In this document: in pieces, positions 15,703 to 26,773 of the stretch
How positions within the stretch are numbered: the first letter of the stretch is position 1
How the letters are laid out: every line of letters begins with the position of its first letter
Assembly: GCA_905250025.1 (NCBI GenBank)
Contig: CAJNOJ010000103.1
Location: 248,001 to 312,000, forward strand
DNA: 64,000 bases
Direction of reading: 5' to 3'
Origin: Adineta ricciae
Lineage: Eukaryota > Rotifera > Eurotatoria > Adinetida > Adinetidae
Program-made: the position numbers and the translations under genes
Notes under the pieces: model-generated
What the model saw: only the letters and a program-made list of their open reading frames with translations
What the model was told of the DNA's origin: nothing
Database searches by the model: none

Positions 15703-16779
15703 GTGCACAATTACACAAGGATATTATGAATGATCTGAGAAGAACAATAAAAAATAAGTACGATTAGGTAAAACTACTTGACAAGAAAAAAGTGCGTGCT
15801 GGTTGACTGACTTTTTTCTTCTGTATAACTACTGGTGATGATGATGATGATGCACATATATATGTATCATAAAAATTACAAGTATAATGATCATTCGATG
15901 TTTTCGATCGTTCTGTCGTTTTTCCTTCTAGCTCGTCGCATTCTCTTAATGTCGTTATTTATTTGATTGAGTGTACATATATATATTCTTCTCTTCAAGG
16001 TGGAAATCAACGATGGTCGAGTGCAAGAATAAAAGAAGAAAATGAGAGAGAGAAAACATTAAATATACATATTATTCGTTATCAAACAGAATATACGTAG
16101 ATACATATAAATAGAAACTTCTTTTACAGAAGACTTTGAGAAAACTGAGTGTTTGATGACGAAATGTATGATAAGGGCAAATATTTTTGATACAGATCAA
16201 ACTTTACCTTGACACATTACCGTACATAAAATCTAGTATTCCTTCTAGCAAGTCATATTTCCGTTGATAGAATCAAATGTATGCATAGTTCGACTCTACT
16301 ACTCCTCGTATGAAATTTGAATAAAGAGAACAAAATAATAAACCTATAAATTATAACCAGTAAAGAAGAATATGAAAGAAATGAATTGTATTTGACGTAA
16401 AAGTATCGTACAAGGTAAGAGAAATTCCGGTTTTTTTTGTCCTGATCGATCAATATCAGGTGAGTCTATCGAGCGGAAATTTGTTTGATTTACCGATATC
16501 AAAGGTGAAATAACAGACCTTAGGTCATATGAAAATAATAGAAGAATGCCAATTTATTGACTAATTTTCGTTAGCTGATTTTCTGTTCTCAAACGGTTTT
16601 TTCCAAGTTATTCAACAGTTATGTGCTTGAAAAAATAGTCGAAACACACATGACGAGTAGTTGGCGAGAGATGAAATAAAAAGGAAAAAAAAATTAGTCA
16701 TCTTTGCCAATGTTATTTTGCTCTCTGTTACTTTTTTGAAAATAAATTCTTGTGCAACACATCTTTTACTACATTTGCA
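15703..16779. other. Divergent intergenic region with a TGA/ATG microsatellite
   Basis: Region between the CLC exchanger (minus) and the RING gene (plus). A GATGATGATGATGATGATG run lies at about 15836-15852, and several short ATAT runs occur. I see no coding frame worth calling. It should hold promoters for both genes. Confidence 0.45.
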
Positions 16780-17862
16780 ATGACTTATGAATATGTGAAC
16801 GAAACGGCCATCGATGAAAATCTAAAATGCTCTATCTGCAATGATCCTTTTCAAAGACCAGTTCATACTCAATGTGATCATACGTTTTGCTATGCATGCA
16901 TTGCACCATGGGTTAGTTCAAATAAATCTTGTCCAACTTGCCGTTCGACAATTTCGGATATTCAAGAATTAAAAGCAATCAAAACACGATTGGTGTTAAA
17001 TATGCTCGATAGTCTTCCCGTTAAATGTAAAACATGCGGATCAACGAATATTGAGCGTGGCAATTTCGAAGATCATGTGAAGGTATGTCAACGAAAGAGT
17101 ATGCATTCGTATTCGTGTGCAGCAGCCGATGTTCTATGCCCATGGGTCGGTTCGAAATATCAATTATCCGAGCATCTTAGTCAATGTCCTTATGAACAAC
17201 TACGCCCGGTGCTTAGCAAGATTCTCGCAGAAAATCAACAACTAACAGAACAAATTGCTAAATTGACTGAACAATTTGAGAAGAAGGCGCATAAGAATGA
17301 AAAACAAGTACAAGATAAGAGATCTACAATAACTGAAGGTAGATAATATCATTGATATTGTAGATAATAAATGCTTTTTTTCTCTGTTTAAGTTCGCCCA
17401 CATGTTCGAACAATAGTTTTCGCGTCATTGCTTGATCAAGACAAATGCGGTTCTGTTCCAGATGGCTTTGCTGGATTGAACTGGCGCAATGCTCGATACA
17501 CAAATGAAGAAAAAGCTCTTGCAATCCGTCCACGTAAAAGAACTGAACGATTGAGTGTATTTTTACATGGTTATCCATGTATTATTTATAATGATTGGAA
17601 AAATCCCCTGGTAATTTCATCCACGACGCACAACTTCACACTTCATGCTTGTGAAGTCATGTCCGTTCATCATCCTAATGAAACATGCACATTCAACGTC
17701 ATAGGTCGAAAAAACGAATTACCGGTTTATTCAAAGACTATTTCATTGCAACGTGATATTTCCCAAGTGATTCAGTTCACATCGTGGACTGATGTGAATA
17801 AACTTGAATTATTTATTGAAAATTCATACTTTATCTTAACCTGGATCCAAGTGGAACAGTAA
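16780..17862 (+). CDS. RING-finger protein with an unrecognised C-terminal domain
   Basis: Two exons, 16780-17338 and 17393-17862, join at phase 1 to give 342 residues. I chose the ATG at 16780 because it precedes the RING directly. A C3HC4 RING lies at residues 17-54 (C17, C20, C32, H34, C37, C40, C51, C54). A second Cys/His-rich stretch at about 84-134 (CKTCGS, HVKVC, CPW, HLSQC) resembles TRAF-type or SIAH-like zinc fingers. A short coiled coil (about 140-190) follows. Exon 2 encodes about 155 residues of mixed beta-type sequence (GFAGLNWRNARYTNEEKAL...) that I do not recognise. A ubiquitin ligase role is likely from the RING (family knowledge); the C-terminal domain may bind substrate (inference). 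Confidence 0.8.
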
Positions 17863-18033
17863 TAATCACATATTCGTACATTAATCACACGATGTTTTTC
17901 TTAATAAATATATCAGATGTCTCTACTTGTACGAAAAAGATGAACCAGTCGAAATTCTGTTTGTTTTTCCATTGTTTCAACAAAAACACGAGTGACGATA
18001 AACGAATAATTTAAAATAAAACTTCAATAAGAA

Positions 18034-19586
18034 ATGGACGGATCTAACGATATCGATTATTTTCAAAATTCTTTTCAAATATCTCCACGTCTTGCTCGTC
18101 AATATTTCATGTGTCCACATTGTTCATTTCATTTATGTTTTGAACATGGTCAAGAATATCAACAACAAATTCAAAATCAAATTCATTCTATACAAGATCA
18201 TGCCGTCAATCTCGAACAAACAATCCAAAACTATCAACCAGTTCAAACAATTATCGAACAAGTTTATAAATCTCTACATGAATGGAAAGATAAAATGTTC
18301 CAATTTATCAATGAGTACAGCGAGCAAATTCGATCACATATTGAACATGCACAAAACCGATTGAATGAACAATGGAATATGACCAAAGGTGAATATTTAC
18401 AATTGTTAGAAAATTTCGTACAAGAACCCATTGATCGATTACTTCGAGGTAGAATATTGTTTTATATGACGTGAAATACATGTTGATTTGTTTTCAAGTT
18501 CCAAAGCAAATTCATCCTGAAGATGTTCGGCATATTCACAGACGATTTATTTCAATTCAAAGTCAAATTACAGATCTATTGACATTTCGGGATCTTCTTC
18601 GAATTAATTTTGATTCGTGTTCATTAGCTGGCGACATCAATATTTCGCGTGGTCATTTTCCATCACCAAAACTGCCGTCAAATTCCATTGAGACCGTTCC
18701 GTCACTAGATCAAATCACTTTATCCAAACGATTCGATGTATTGTCATCAAGTACACCAGCATTGGCTGTTCGAACGGTCGATCACTCTAATTCCATGATC
18801 CTTACATGGATGAAACCAAGCACATTATTAATTTTCGATTCAGAACAAGGATTGACCAGACGTGTTGATGTTGAGCCAGCATTCATATCGATTCACGATA
18901 TTCTTTGGTGTGAATATTTAAATAATTTTCTCCTTGCCGGTGCTGCTCTACATACATTTGACGTTCAAACTAATGAAATCAAACAAATTTTCACACCAGA
19001 AAATCCACACATCTGGTCAATCACTACACATAAGTATAGTTTTCATTCGTAAAGTTGACATGCACAAAAGAAAACAACTGCGTTATCTCCCTTTTTTAGG
19101 ACCAATCTGTACGTGTTGTATGCTATGGGTGAATCACCTCTGATTGAACATCGTTCACTACCATCATTCCATTTAATTCAAACGTATACTCGCGATCAAG
19201 TTTTCTCAATAAACTCGACATCGTCGATCGAAGTTGCACGATGCATTCGAACAAACGGTCGTCATCTTGCAATGACTATACGAAATTCCGCGACACATCA
19301 ATGGCGTGTTGATGTATTTAATTTTCAATTACAACGATTGATTCAAGGTGAAATTCTTGGACAAGCTGCACATCCAGATTACTGGTGTTGTTTATTATCT
19401 TCATATCGATCTAATTATTGGTTAATCATGGACAATACATCGGAACCAGAAACAGTTACATTAGTAGATGGACAAGGACGTTTAAGACAACAAATTCAAC
19501 ATGATGGATACAATATTTGTGTGATAGAAAGTAAACAACAACTTGTTGTTAAAGATCAACATGGATTAGCTGTATTTCGGTTTTAA
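18034..19586 (+). CDS. Zinc-motif/coiled-coil protein with possible beta-propeller C-terminus
   Basis: Three exons, 18034-18448, 18499-19033 and 19100-19586, join in frame (phases 1 and 2) to give 478 residues. The N terminus has a compact CPHCSFHLCFEHG motif (C27, C30, C35, H38), like half of a B-box or zinc ribbon. A long Gln/Glu-rich coiled coil (about 40-180) follows. The C-terminal 270 residues are hydrophobic/beta-rich with repeated turns (DILWCEYLNNFLLAGA, YWCCLLSSYRSNYWLIMDN), suggesting a degenerate propeller. The overall plan resembles TRIM-NHL proteins without a RING. It lies 170 bases after the RING gene on the same strand. I do not recognise the family; the propeller call is inference. 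Confidence 0.7.
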
Positions 19587-20386
19587 ATATATATACACAT
19601 AATTATTGATTTACTTATTATTCTAGTTGTTTTTTTTTACATATGTATTTGTTAATCATAATCACTAATAAACAAGAAAGAGATATGTCTATTTGCAGAT
19701 TTCTTTTGTCTCTCCTAATAATATTCGTCTAGTTATTCAGCTTCAATGAAAAACAAAGTACGCGTGTTCCTAATCCGACCTGATAGCGTTGTAGATGTTA
19801 ATGGTATTCGTGATCTTGTCAAAGGAAATATTACTACGACAGTCTATGCCCCAAACAGCGCACGTATGAAATAGCTCTTTGAAGATGAACTTCATTCTGA
19901 GTATCGAGTGCTCGTCACTTATGCGTATGCAATTCATTTGAAACACTTGAGAGAATTAATGTCGTTGGCAATATGATAGGAAAATTTAGTGAGAAGAAAT
20001 ATATGAGACGTCTTTGATCTATTTTTGTTCGTTATTCCGACGAACAACATGAGATCGTTTGAATGTAGACGGCAACCGCTGGCACGTCATGGCATCTTGC
20101 TGATAAATAATTGAATACACAAATTATTAATCCCGTTTAAACCGGCTATCTTTATCCGCAATAGAAATTCTGATAAGTATTAGTCATTGGAAAGTTTTGT
20201 ATAGAACATTAATTGCCTTCGATGTGAGATCCTCATGTGAAGATGTCTTCGAAATGTTCGCAATCTCAATCATCTATTGTTCTCAATATGTCATAGTGCG
20301 TACTCATCGAACGATGACAAAATGACGTCAACATTTTCAAATATAATGTATTCTAGTTTTATTGAAGACGAAAGCAATCATCGATT
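19587..20386. other. Intergenic region between convergent genes
   Basis: Lies between the ends of the zinc-motif gene (plus) and the GPCR (minus). Apart from the frame with an internal stop listed separately at 19746-19976 I see nothing coding in it. Confidence 0.4.
19746..19976 (+). pseudogene. Possible gene relic with one in-frame TAG
   Basis: The frame from the ATG at 19746 reads 42 codons with protein-like composition (KVRVFLIRPDSVVDVNGIRD, then VYAPNSARMK). It meets TAG at 19872-19874 and continues in the same frame with LFEDELHSEYRVLVTYAY to a TGA at 19974-19976. The continuity of sensible sequence across the stop suggests a former coding region. There is no recognised family, and chance cannot be excluded at this length. 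Confidence 0.3.
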
Positions 20387-21382
20387 TTAAGCACATTTTA
20401 GTTTTTGAAAAGTATCTGCAATCACGGAATAGAATTCATTGCGAAAAACCTTTCCACCGCATAATGTATAAATGTAGAACGGCATGGCAGTTGCTAAATA
20501 GGTTAAATTAGTACAGAAATTGAATAATAAAACTTCAATGACATTTTGTAACGCAGGTTTGGATCCAGCTGGTGGTGTTACAGTTGAATATAATCGATAA
20601 ATCGTATATGGAGCAGTGCATAAGATGAGGAAAAGAATTTGTACGCAGAGCATTCGAAAGAGACTTCGATCAGTTTTTTTCTGTTGCTGTTGTTGAGTTT
20701 TAATACCACTATTCTGAGTTAATACTGAACTTTGTCTGTTGTTGACACGGTTGCGCATTGAATGGATGTTACGAATTGTTAATAAGCCAAAAAGTAACAT
20801 CGCCAGTGAAGGTACAACATTGTTGCCACAGGTAAATGCAAGGTCCGTATACAGGCGGCATGGGGCAGTAAATCCAAAGCATTTTGCTGGTGTACCGACC
20901 AAATTAGCTTCATAGCAGTAGAGTAGAGGACCATTGAGTGCAATGGAAAAGAGTATTACTAACAAAATACTTCGGTAAGAATTTTTTAACGAGCTTAAAT
21001 GTCGTAGTTGAACATCTTTACACGACGATAACCATCGATCAATAGATGCGAAGACAAGAAACCAAATGACCATCGTTCGAGAGACGAACAGAACAAATAT
21101 TCGAAGTTTGCACAACCATCCAATTGTCTCTGACAAATCAACGGCCCAACCAGCGGTAAGCCGTGTGGTTAAGCCGGAAATAATGGCTATTATGCCAGAT
21201 AATGAAGACACAAGGAAAAGTAATGCACATGGATTTGTACGAAGGGTACGCCGTGAAAGTATAAGTGTATTCAATAAGTTACCAACAAGTCCAAAAATAA
21301 AAATTATCAATGGTAAATAACGATTCATTTGGACAGTTGCATTATTAATAGAAGCGATGAGAATTGCGTCGGATGAGGACAT
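20387..21382 (-). CDS. Rhodopsin-like G protein-coupled receptor (intronless)
   Basis: A single exon of 331 residues with seven hydrophobic segments. TM1 holds the GN of the class A consensus (FGLVGNLLNTLIL). TM3 ends IDRW where most receptors have DRY. TM6 reads LFLILCTAPYTIY, close to the CxxPY/W pattern. TM7 ends AMPFYIYTL in place of NPxxY. A Cys at the top of TM3 (WLCKLR) and Cys in the second extracellular loop can form the usual disulfide. The third intracellular loop carries a poly-Gln run. The form is like peptide (FMRFamide-type) receptors of invertebrates, but the ligand cannot be read. A family of such single-exon receptors is common in small invertebrates. Confidence 0.88.
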   Translation of the reverse strand: MSSSDAILIASINNATVQMNRYLPLIIFIFGLVGNLLNTLILSRRTLRTNPCALLFLVSSLSGIIAIISGLTTRLTAGWAVDLSETIGWLCKLRIFVLFVSRTMVIWFLVFASIDRWLSSCKDVQLRHLSSLKNSYRSILLVILFSIALNGPLLYCYEANLVGTPAKCFGFTAPCRLYTDLAFTCGNNVVPSLAMLLFGLLTIRNIHSMRNRVNNRQSSVLTQNSGIKTQQQQQKKTDRSLFRMLCVQILFLILCTAPYTIYRLYSTVTPPAGSKPALQNVIEVLLFNFCTNLTYLATAMPFYIYTLCGGKVFRNEFYSVIADTFQKLKCA

Positions 21383-22647
21383 TTTCTTACGTAAATATAA
21401 TGCACAGTAATTACAGTAGACGAAAAGTTATGAAATATAGGAATAAGCGGCGACTAATCAACTTGCTTTAGTGAGTAAACTTGCGACACAATGCGCATAG
21501 ATGAAAGTCGTCTACTTATACTTGGAGAGAGAGAGATTAGGCATGATCAAGTATATCATTTCAAGTCGTTGAACGAAGAGAAAAATCTTTAATTTGACAT
21601 CATTTAGCTTAAAGGATGTCTTTTTCTGTTTCAAGTTTGCATGCATTCTTTCATAACATTTGACATAATTAGAAAATATTTAAAAATATCTTCTCAATAT
21701 GAGTACGTGATATTTCAATCTTTCAAAGTACGGCTGGTATCGTCGAGAGGAGGGAGGTGGAGGGGTTCAGGCGTACACCATTCTAATTCATTACACAAAG
21801 ATTAATAAAAATAATACTAATATCTTGATCAGTGACTTCTGTAAAGATGTCTATAGAACGGAAGCCGAAATGGTTTATCTCATTTATGAAACGACCTTTT
21901 GAACTGATTACAATGACAGAAAAGTGAAAGCAATTGTAAAATTACAATACACAAAATTCAATTGTCTCGAAACCTCATCATTTCATTTTATTGAGGTTGC
22001 TCTACTAAATAGGTTTCGATGCCTGTTCATACGAAATAACGGATGACTTCATCATCAGGTGTCTATTTTTACTAACAGCATTTTGTCTCCTAAAAAGATT
22101 ACTCTTCAATTTTGTTTAACAGATACTCTTAGGTGTATCTAAAAGAGCACGTATTTGACTAAGTCATGCATAACACATCTTTCGTAGTTTGCAGGCAAAT
22201 GAATTAATCTCCGTTGGACTGCAAATGGCGTCTGTAAGGATCATGTGATTCACTTTCCTATTTTCCGGGCGTCAGTTAAGATGTAAGCGGGTACGATCGA
22301 AAAATATTCTTTTGTCATAATATTATCATTATGAATTGCAAATATTATTCTCCAGGAAATCGCGTTATTATGCGAAAGATTTCTTTGCGATATAATTAGA
22401 AAATTGCAAAATACTTCGCCAAAAGGATTTTCGTGTTGATAAAGACAAAATTCTCAGACAGAGTTGCTTTAAATCTGAGAAAAGTTAAATAAACGCGAGA
22501 GAATATGAAAATTTGCGCACTATATCGTGTAACTTAATCGTTATCGAACAGCAAAAATGACGTCAAGAATTGATGATATTTTTTATTTGCAATTCTATAC
22601 TCATTCGACAGTCAAAACCGTCGTTTATTTCAGTCGTGAAAGGAATT
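21383..22647. other. Divergent intergenic region
   Basis: About 1.26 kb between the GPCR (minus) and the Ly6-like gene (plus). A G-rich stretch (gagaggagggaggtggaggggttc) lies near 21744-21769. I see no coding frame, RNA gene or repeat array. Confidence 0.45.
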
Positions 22648-23616
22648 ATGTGCGTATTAGTTGTAATTCTTTTTTACTTAATCTTTTTGAATAAACTCAG
22701 TTTGACTTTGAAATGCTACGAATGCACAGGCTATGTTCCGTGTGGTAGTGGTCAAACTAATCTGTTGGTCAACTGCCCTGGTAAATGTGTCGTTTATAAG
22801 AATCAATTCGATCGAGGTTAGTATTGTAGTAAATTTCCTCAATTGAAGAGTAACTTTGTTTCTAAGGAATGATCGTCCGACGGTGTTGCTACAGCAACTG
22901 TGGAAGTGAAGGATTGCAAAAGTTTGAAGGACGAGATGCGTATGTGTGTTCAACGGATATGTGTAATGGTGATCAAGCTGATCCGTATTTAACAGGTGGT
23001 AGTATTACTACTACAACAGTAGAAGAAGGCAGCGGAGAAGAAATTCAATCAACAACAACACCAGTGTTTGTGATATCAACGACAAGTAATGTGACAGAGT
23101 GAAGAAAATCAAAATATATCATGAACTCTTCCCTTTAGCAACCATAAAAACAAGTCAAACGACAACGGTTAGTTGTCATGAATGTACTGGCCATTATTCC
23201 GGATGCGGAACTTCTCCACATACGATTATAAACAATTGTCGAATGTGTATGGTCTATAAAAACGTGTGGGATGGAAGTAAGTTAGACTTTTTCATTTGAA
23301 TGGTTAAAAGTACTACTCCGCTTTTCTCATTCATCCGATAAACGAATAATGCAGCAAATGCTATACTATATTTTAGACACGATCGTTCGACGTTGTTGCT
23401 ATAGTAATTGTGGACCGGCAAATACGGTGAAACAATACGAAGGTCGACAAACGTATTTTTGCGCATCTAATCTCTGTAATGGTATAGGTTCCGAAAATAC
23501 ACTTCCCTCGACAAGAGGTATATATATATGTGAAAATGCTTCGTTAACGAGCACCTTTGATGACGTACATTCTTTTAGGTCTATTATTAGCAGATGATTC
23601 ACTACCGAGCAATTGA
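22648..23616 (+). CDS. Secreted protein with two Ly6/uPAR-like units
   Basis: Five or so exons join in frame from the ATG at 22648, which follows no other Met close by and starts a hydrophobic signal segment (MCVLVVILFYLIFLNKLSL). Unit 1 is LKCYECTGYVPCGSG ... CPGKCVVYKNQFDRG, then VRRCCYSNCG ... YVCSTDMCNG. A Thr/Ser-rich linker follows, then unit 2: VSCHECTGHYSGCG ... CRMCMVYKNVWDG, then VRRCCYSNCG ... YFCASNLCNG. Each unit has the CxxC start and the CN end typical of three-finger Ly6/uPAR domains. Each unit is split by an intron at the same place, so the two units arose by duplication. The donor GTAATG at about 23088 joins them (ACA codon). It ends at 23616 without an obvious GPI signal. 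Confidence 0.72.
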
Positions 23617-24013
23617 ATTGTGTATATCTGTCGTCGCCGTCATCGTCATTCATGCTGATCCAATCAATATTTCATATGTGTATACGTGAATGAAAAAACG
23701 AACATGCCATTGTTTATTCACTTTCTGTTGAATATTTTCTATTTGAATAAATTTCGCTCAATAACGAAGTTTTTGCGCAATCGATTTGAAAACCGATTTA
23801 ATTCTACGTAGACAGCGAAGATAGTGGTGTGTTTATGTACTTTTATCTCAATGAAAAGTGCGTTGGTCTCTCGAAGAAAAACACGTATAATCAATCTTAT
23901 CTCGTCATTGACTGGATTACACTGACAGATGTCAATTTATTCCCATGTATAATACCAAAATACCCATTTAATATTTATGTAACGCTTACATATTCATTTG
24001 AAAGATTTTCGTC
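23617..24013. other. Intergenic region
   Basis: About 0.4 kb between the Ly6-like gene and the GH55 gene on the same strand. It should contain the 3' end of the first and the promoter of the second. No coding frame or repeat is evident. Confidence 0.4.
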
Positions 24014-26663
24014 ATGAAGAAATACTTGTTAGTGATAACTACTGTATTTTGCTTATGTTCAATTGGAAAAGCAGAAGATATATGCTCAACAAATAGTCAG
24101 TGTGTTAATCTTCCAACTGGGGATGGAACATCACTTGTCTGCGCTTACAATTATGCGACATGTAGCGATTTAGTCGCTTGTACAGATGACAATACATGTG
24201 CACGTCCAAATACAGTTTGTGTCAAGCATCGTTGCCATGTTCATCCTGTTTGTTACCCGAAAACAATGACAACTCACACACTTTGTCCACCACTGACACG
24301 TAAGCTATCGAGAAGGAAAAAAGCTAAGAATTATCGATTTATGTCATTTAGCATCCAATTCTTCTTGTTATTCATGTCAATGTCCGACGCACATCGTTCC
24401 TGATCACCCGAAACAATTCTGGCGTGAGACTCTAAAAACAAGTGGCACCAATCCATTCACCGATAGTCTTGATTACAAAGTCTACCGTAATGTAAAAGAT
24501 TTTGGTGCCAAAGGCGATGGTATAACAGATGACACACGAGCTATTCAGAATGCTATTTCTAGTAACAACCGTTGTTCGGCTGTTTCGGCCTGTGAAGGTT
24601 CAACTTCAGAACCTGGTCTGATCTATTTTCCGCTTGGAACATATTTGATTAGTTCGAGCCTTCAGTTAGACTATTATACACAACTAGTTGGAGATCCATC
24701 TGGAGATCGACTTCCAACAATCAAGTGTTCAAGTAATTTTAACAATGGTTATGTACTCGATGGTGATCCATACAATGCATGGGGAAATCTAGCATGGGGT
24801 TCAACAAATAATTTCTTTCGAGAAATCCGAAATCTACGAATTGATATGACTAGTATGAGTCCAACACTTGGTACGAGTGCAATTCATTGGCCAGTAGGAC
24901 AGGCAACTGCTTTACAGAATATCGTTATTGAAATGTCCTCAGTAGCCAATACGCAACATCAAGGTTTATTCATCGAAAGTGGTAGTGGTGGTTTTATGAG
25001 CGATATTACTTTTCAAGGTGGAAAAATTGGTGCATTCCTAGGTAATCAACAATTCACTTCGAGAAATTTAGTATTCTTCGGATGTCAAACTGCTATCAGT
25101 CAAATATGGAACTGGAACTGGTTATATAAATCACTTTCGATTAACAATTGCGGCGTTGGAATTAGACTTTCGGTAAAAGCAGGAGACAAAGAAGCAGTAG
25201 GAGGAATGACCATATTAGACTCACATATCTACAATACTACAGTGGGAATCATTACATCAGCTAGTGCACAATCAATACCTGCTAGTGCCGGACAGATTCT
25301 TTTAGATAATGTGAATTTTGAAAAGACTTCTGTTGCTGTACAAAGTACATCTGGTCAAGTTATATTACAAGGAAATCAACGAATTCGTTCCTGGGGTCAA
25401 GGTCACGTTTACACACGATCTTCAAATACCTACACATATGTGCAAGGTTCGCTGACACCACCTGAAAAGGCATCTGTTCTATTAGATGGTTCAAGATTTC
25501 TTGAACATTCTCGACCTGAATTTTCTGAATACTCGGCGGAGAAGTTCGTAACAGTGAAAAGTCTAGGTGCTAAAGGTGATGGTGTAACTGATGATACAGC
25601 AATTATTCAACAGATTATCAATACGTATGCAGCTACGAAAATCATCTTCTTTGATGCTGGTGCTTATATTCACACAAGCACAGTTGTCATTCCACCATAT
25701 GCAGTTATTGTTGGTGAAGTTGAATCAACAATTATGGCTACAGGTTCATTTTTCGGTGATGCAAAAAATCCTAAACCAGTATGGTCAGTTGGTCAAAAAG
25801 GACAAACAGGTAATGTTCAAATAGTTGATATACTCTTCTCACACAAAGGACCAGTACCAGGTGCGATTATGATGCAATGGAATTTGAAATCAACGTGCCA
25901 CGGTAAATCAGGTCTCTGGTCCACACACTTTCGAACTGGTGGAGCTAAAGGTACCAATCAATCACCACTCAACTGTGTAAAACTAACCGGTGGATATAAT
26001 CGACCAGAATGTCAAGGTGCATTTCTTCAACTTCATATCAGTTCTCAAACATCTCTATACATGGAAAATGTTTGGCTTTGGGTAGCTGATCATAATTTAG
26101 ATTATCCCGATCATTCCCAAATCGATATTTTCAATGCTCGAACAATTCTAGTCGAAAGTGAAGGACCATTGTGGATGTATGGAACATCAGCTGAACACTC
26201 AGTCCTATATCAATATCAATTTCTCAATGCGAAAAATGTCTTCTTAGGACAAGCACAAACCGAATCAGGTTATTTTCAAAGTGAACCACCAGCGCCCGAA
26301 CCATTTACATCTCTCGCTGCTTGGTCGGATCCTGTTTTTGACGGATGCGCAGCAGGCGATAGTGGCTGTACGAAAGGATGGGGTTTGGACATTATCAATG
26401 GAAGCAATATTTATGTTTATAATGCAGGTTTATACAGTTTCTTTCAGAATTGGAGTACAGCTTGCATAGGAACTCCCGAAAACAAATACTGTCAAGATGG
26501 AATTTTCCGAATTCGTGGTAATTCAGATAAAGTCTATCTTTGGAATCTTGAAACAGTCGGAGTAGAAAACATGGTTGTGGCTGACGGGAATATTAAAGTT
26601 AAAAGCAAAGATAATATTGGTGTTTTTGCTGATGGTATACTCGCATATCTACCAATCAACTGA
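24014..26663 (+). CDS. Secreted GH55 exo-beta-1,3-glucanase with Cys-rich N-terminal exon
   Basis: Two exons, 24014-24299 and 24352-26663, join at phase 1 to give 865 residues. Residues 1-20 are a signal peptide. Exon 1 then gives a disulfide-rich module of about 75 residues with ten or more Cys. Exon 2 has two right-handed beta-helix (pectate-lyase-3) halves, each opening with a GAKGDG motif (NVKDFGAKGDGITDDTRAIQ and VKSLGAKGDGVTDDTAIIQ). GH55 hallmarks include ENVWLWVADHNLD and WMYGTSAEHSVLYQYQF followed by GQAQTESGYFQ. GH55 enzymes remove glucose from the ends of beta-1,3-glucans such as laminarin and fungal wall glucan. The family is mainly fungal and bacterial, so horizontal transfer is likely (inference). 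AATAAA follows at 26704. Confidence 0.9.
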
Positions 26664-26703
26664 GAAGTTTATTCCCATACCTTTTTTGTGAACTTTATTC
26701 TGA

Positions 26704-26709
26704 AATAAA
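26704..26709 (+). promoter_or_regulatory. Polyadenylation signal of the GH55 gene
   Basis: AATAAA 41 bases after the stop codon at 26663. It lies about 65 bases from the stop codon of the convergent LIM gene, so the two 3' ends are tightly packed. Confidence 0.5.
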
Positions 26710-26773
26710 GCGATATTTATTGATAAAAATCATCGAATGGCAAAAAAGCTCTGGAATGAATCACTCAAGAATA

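Noticed and set aside
15836..15852. GATGAT repeat as a CRISPR-like or satellite array
   Set aside because: It is a short simple triplet repeat without spacers, in an animal genome.
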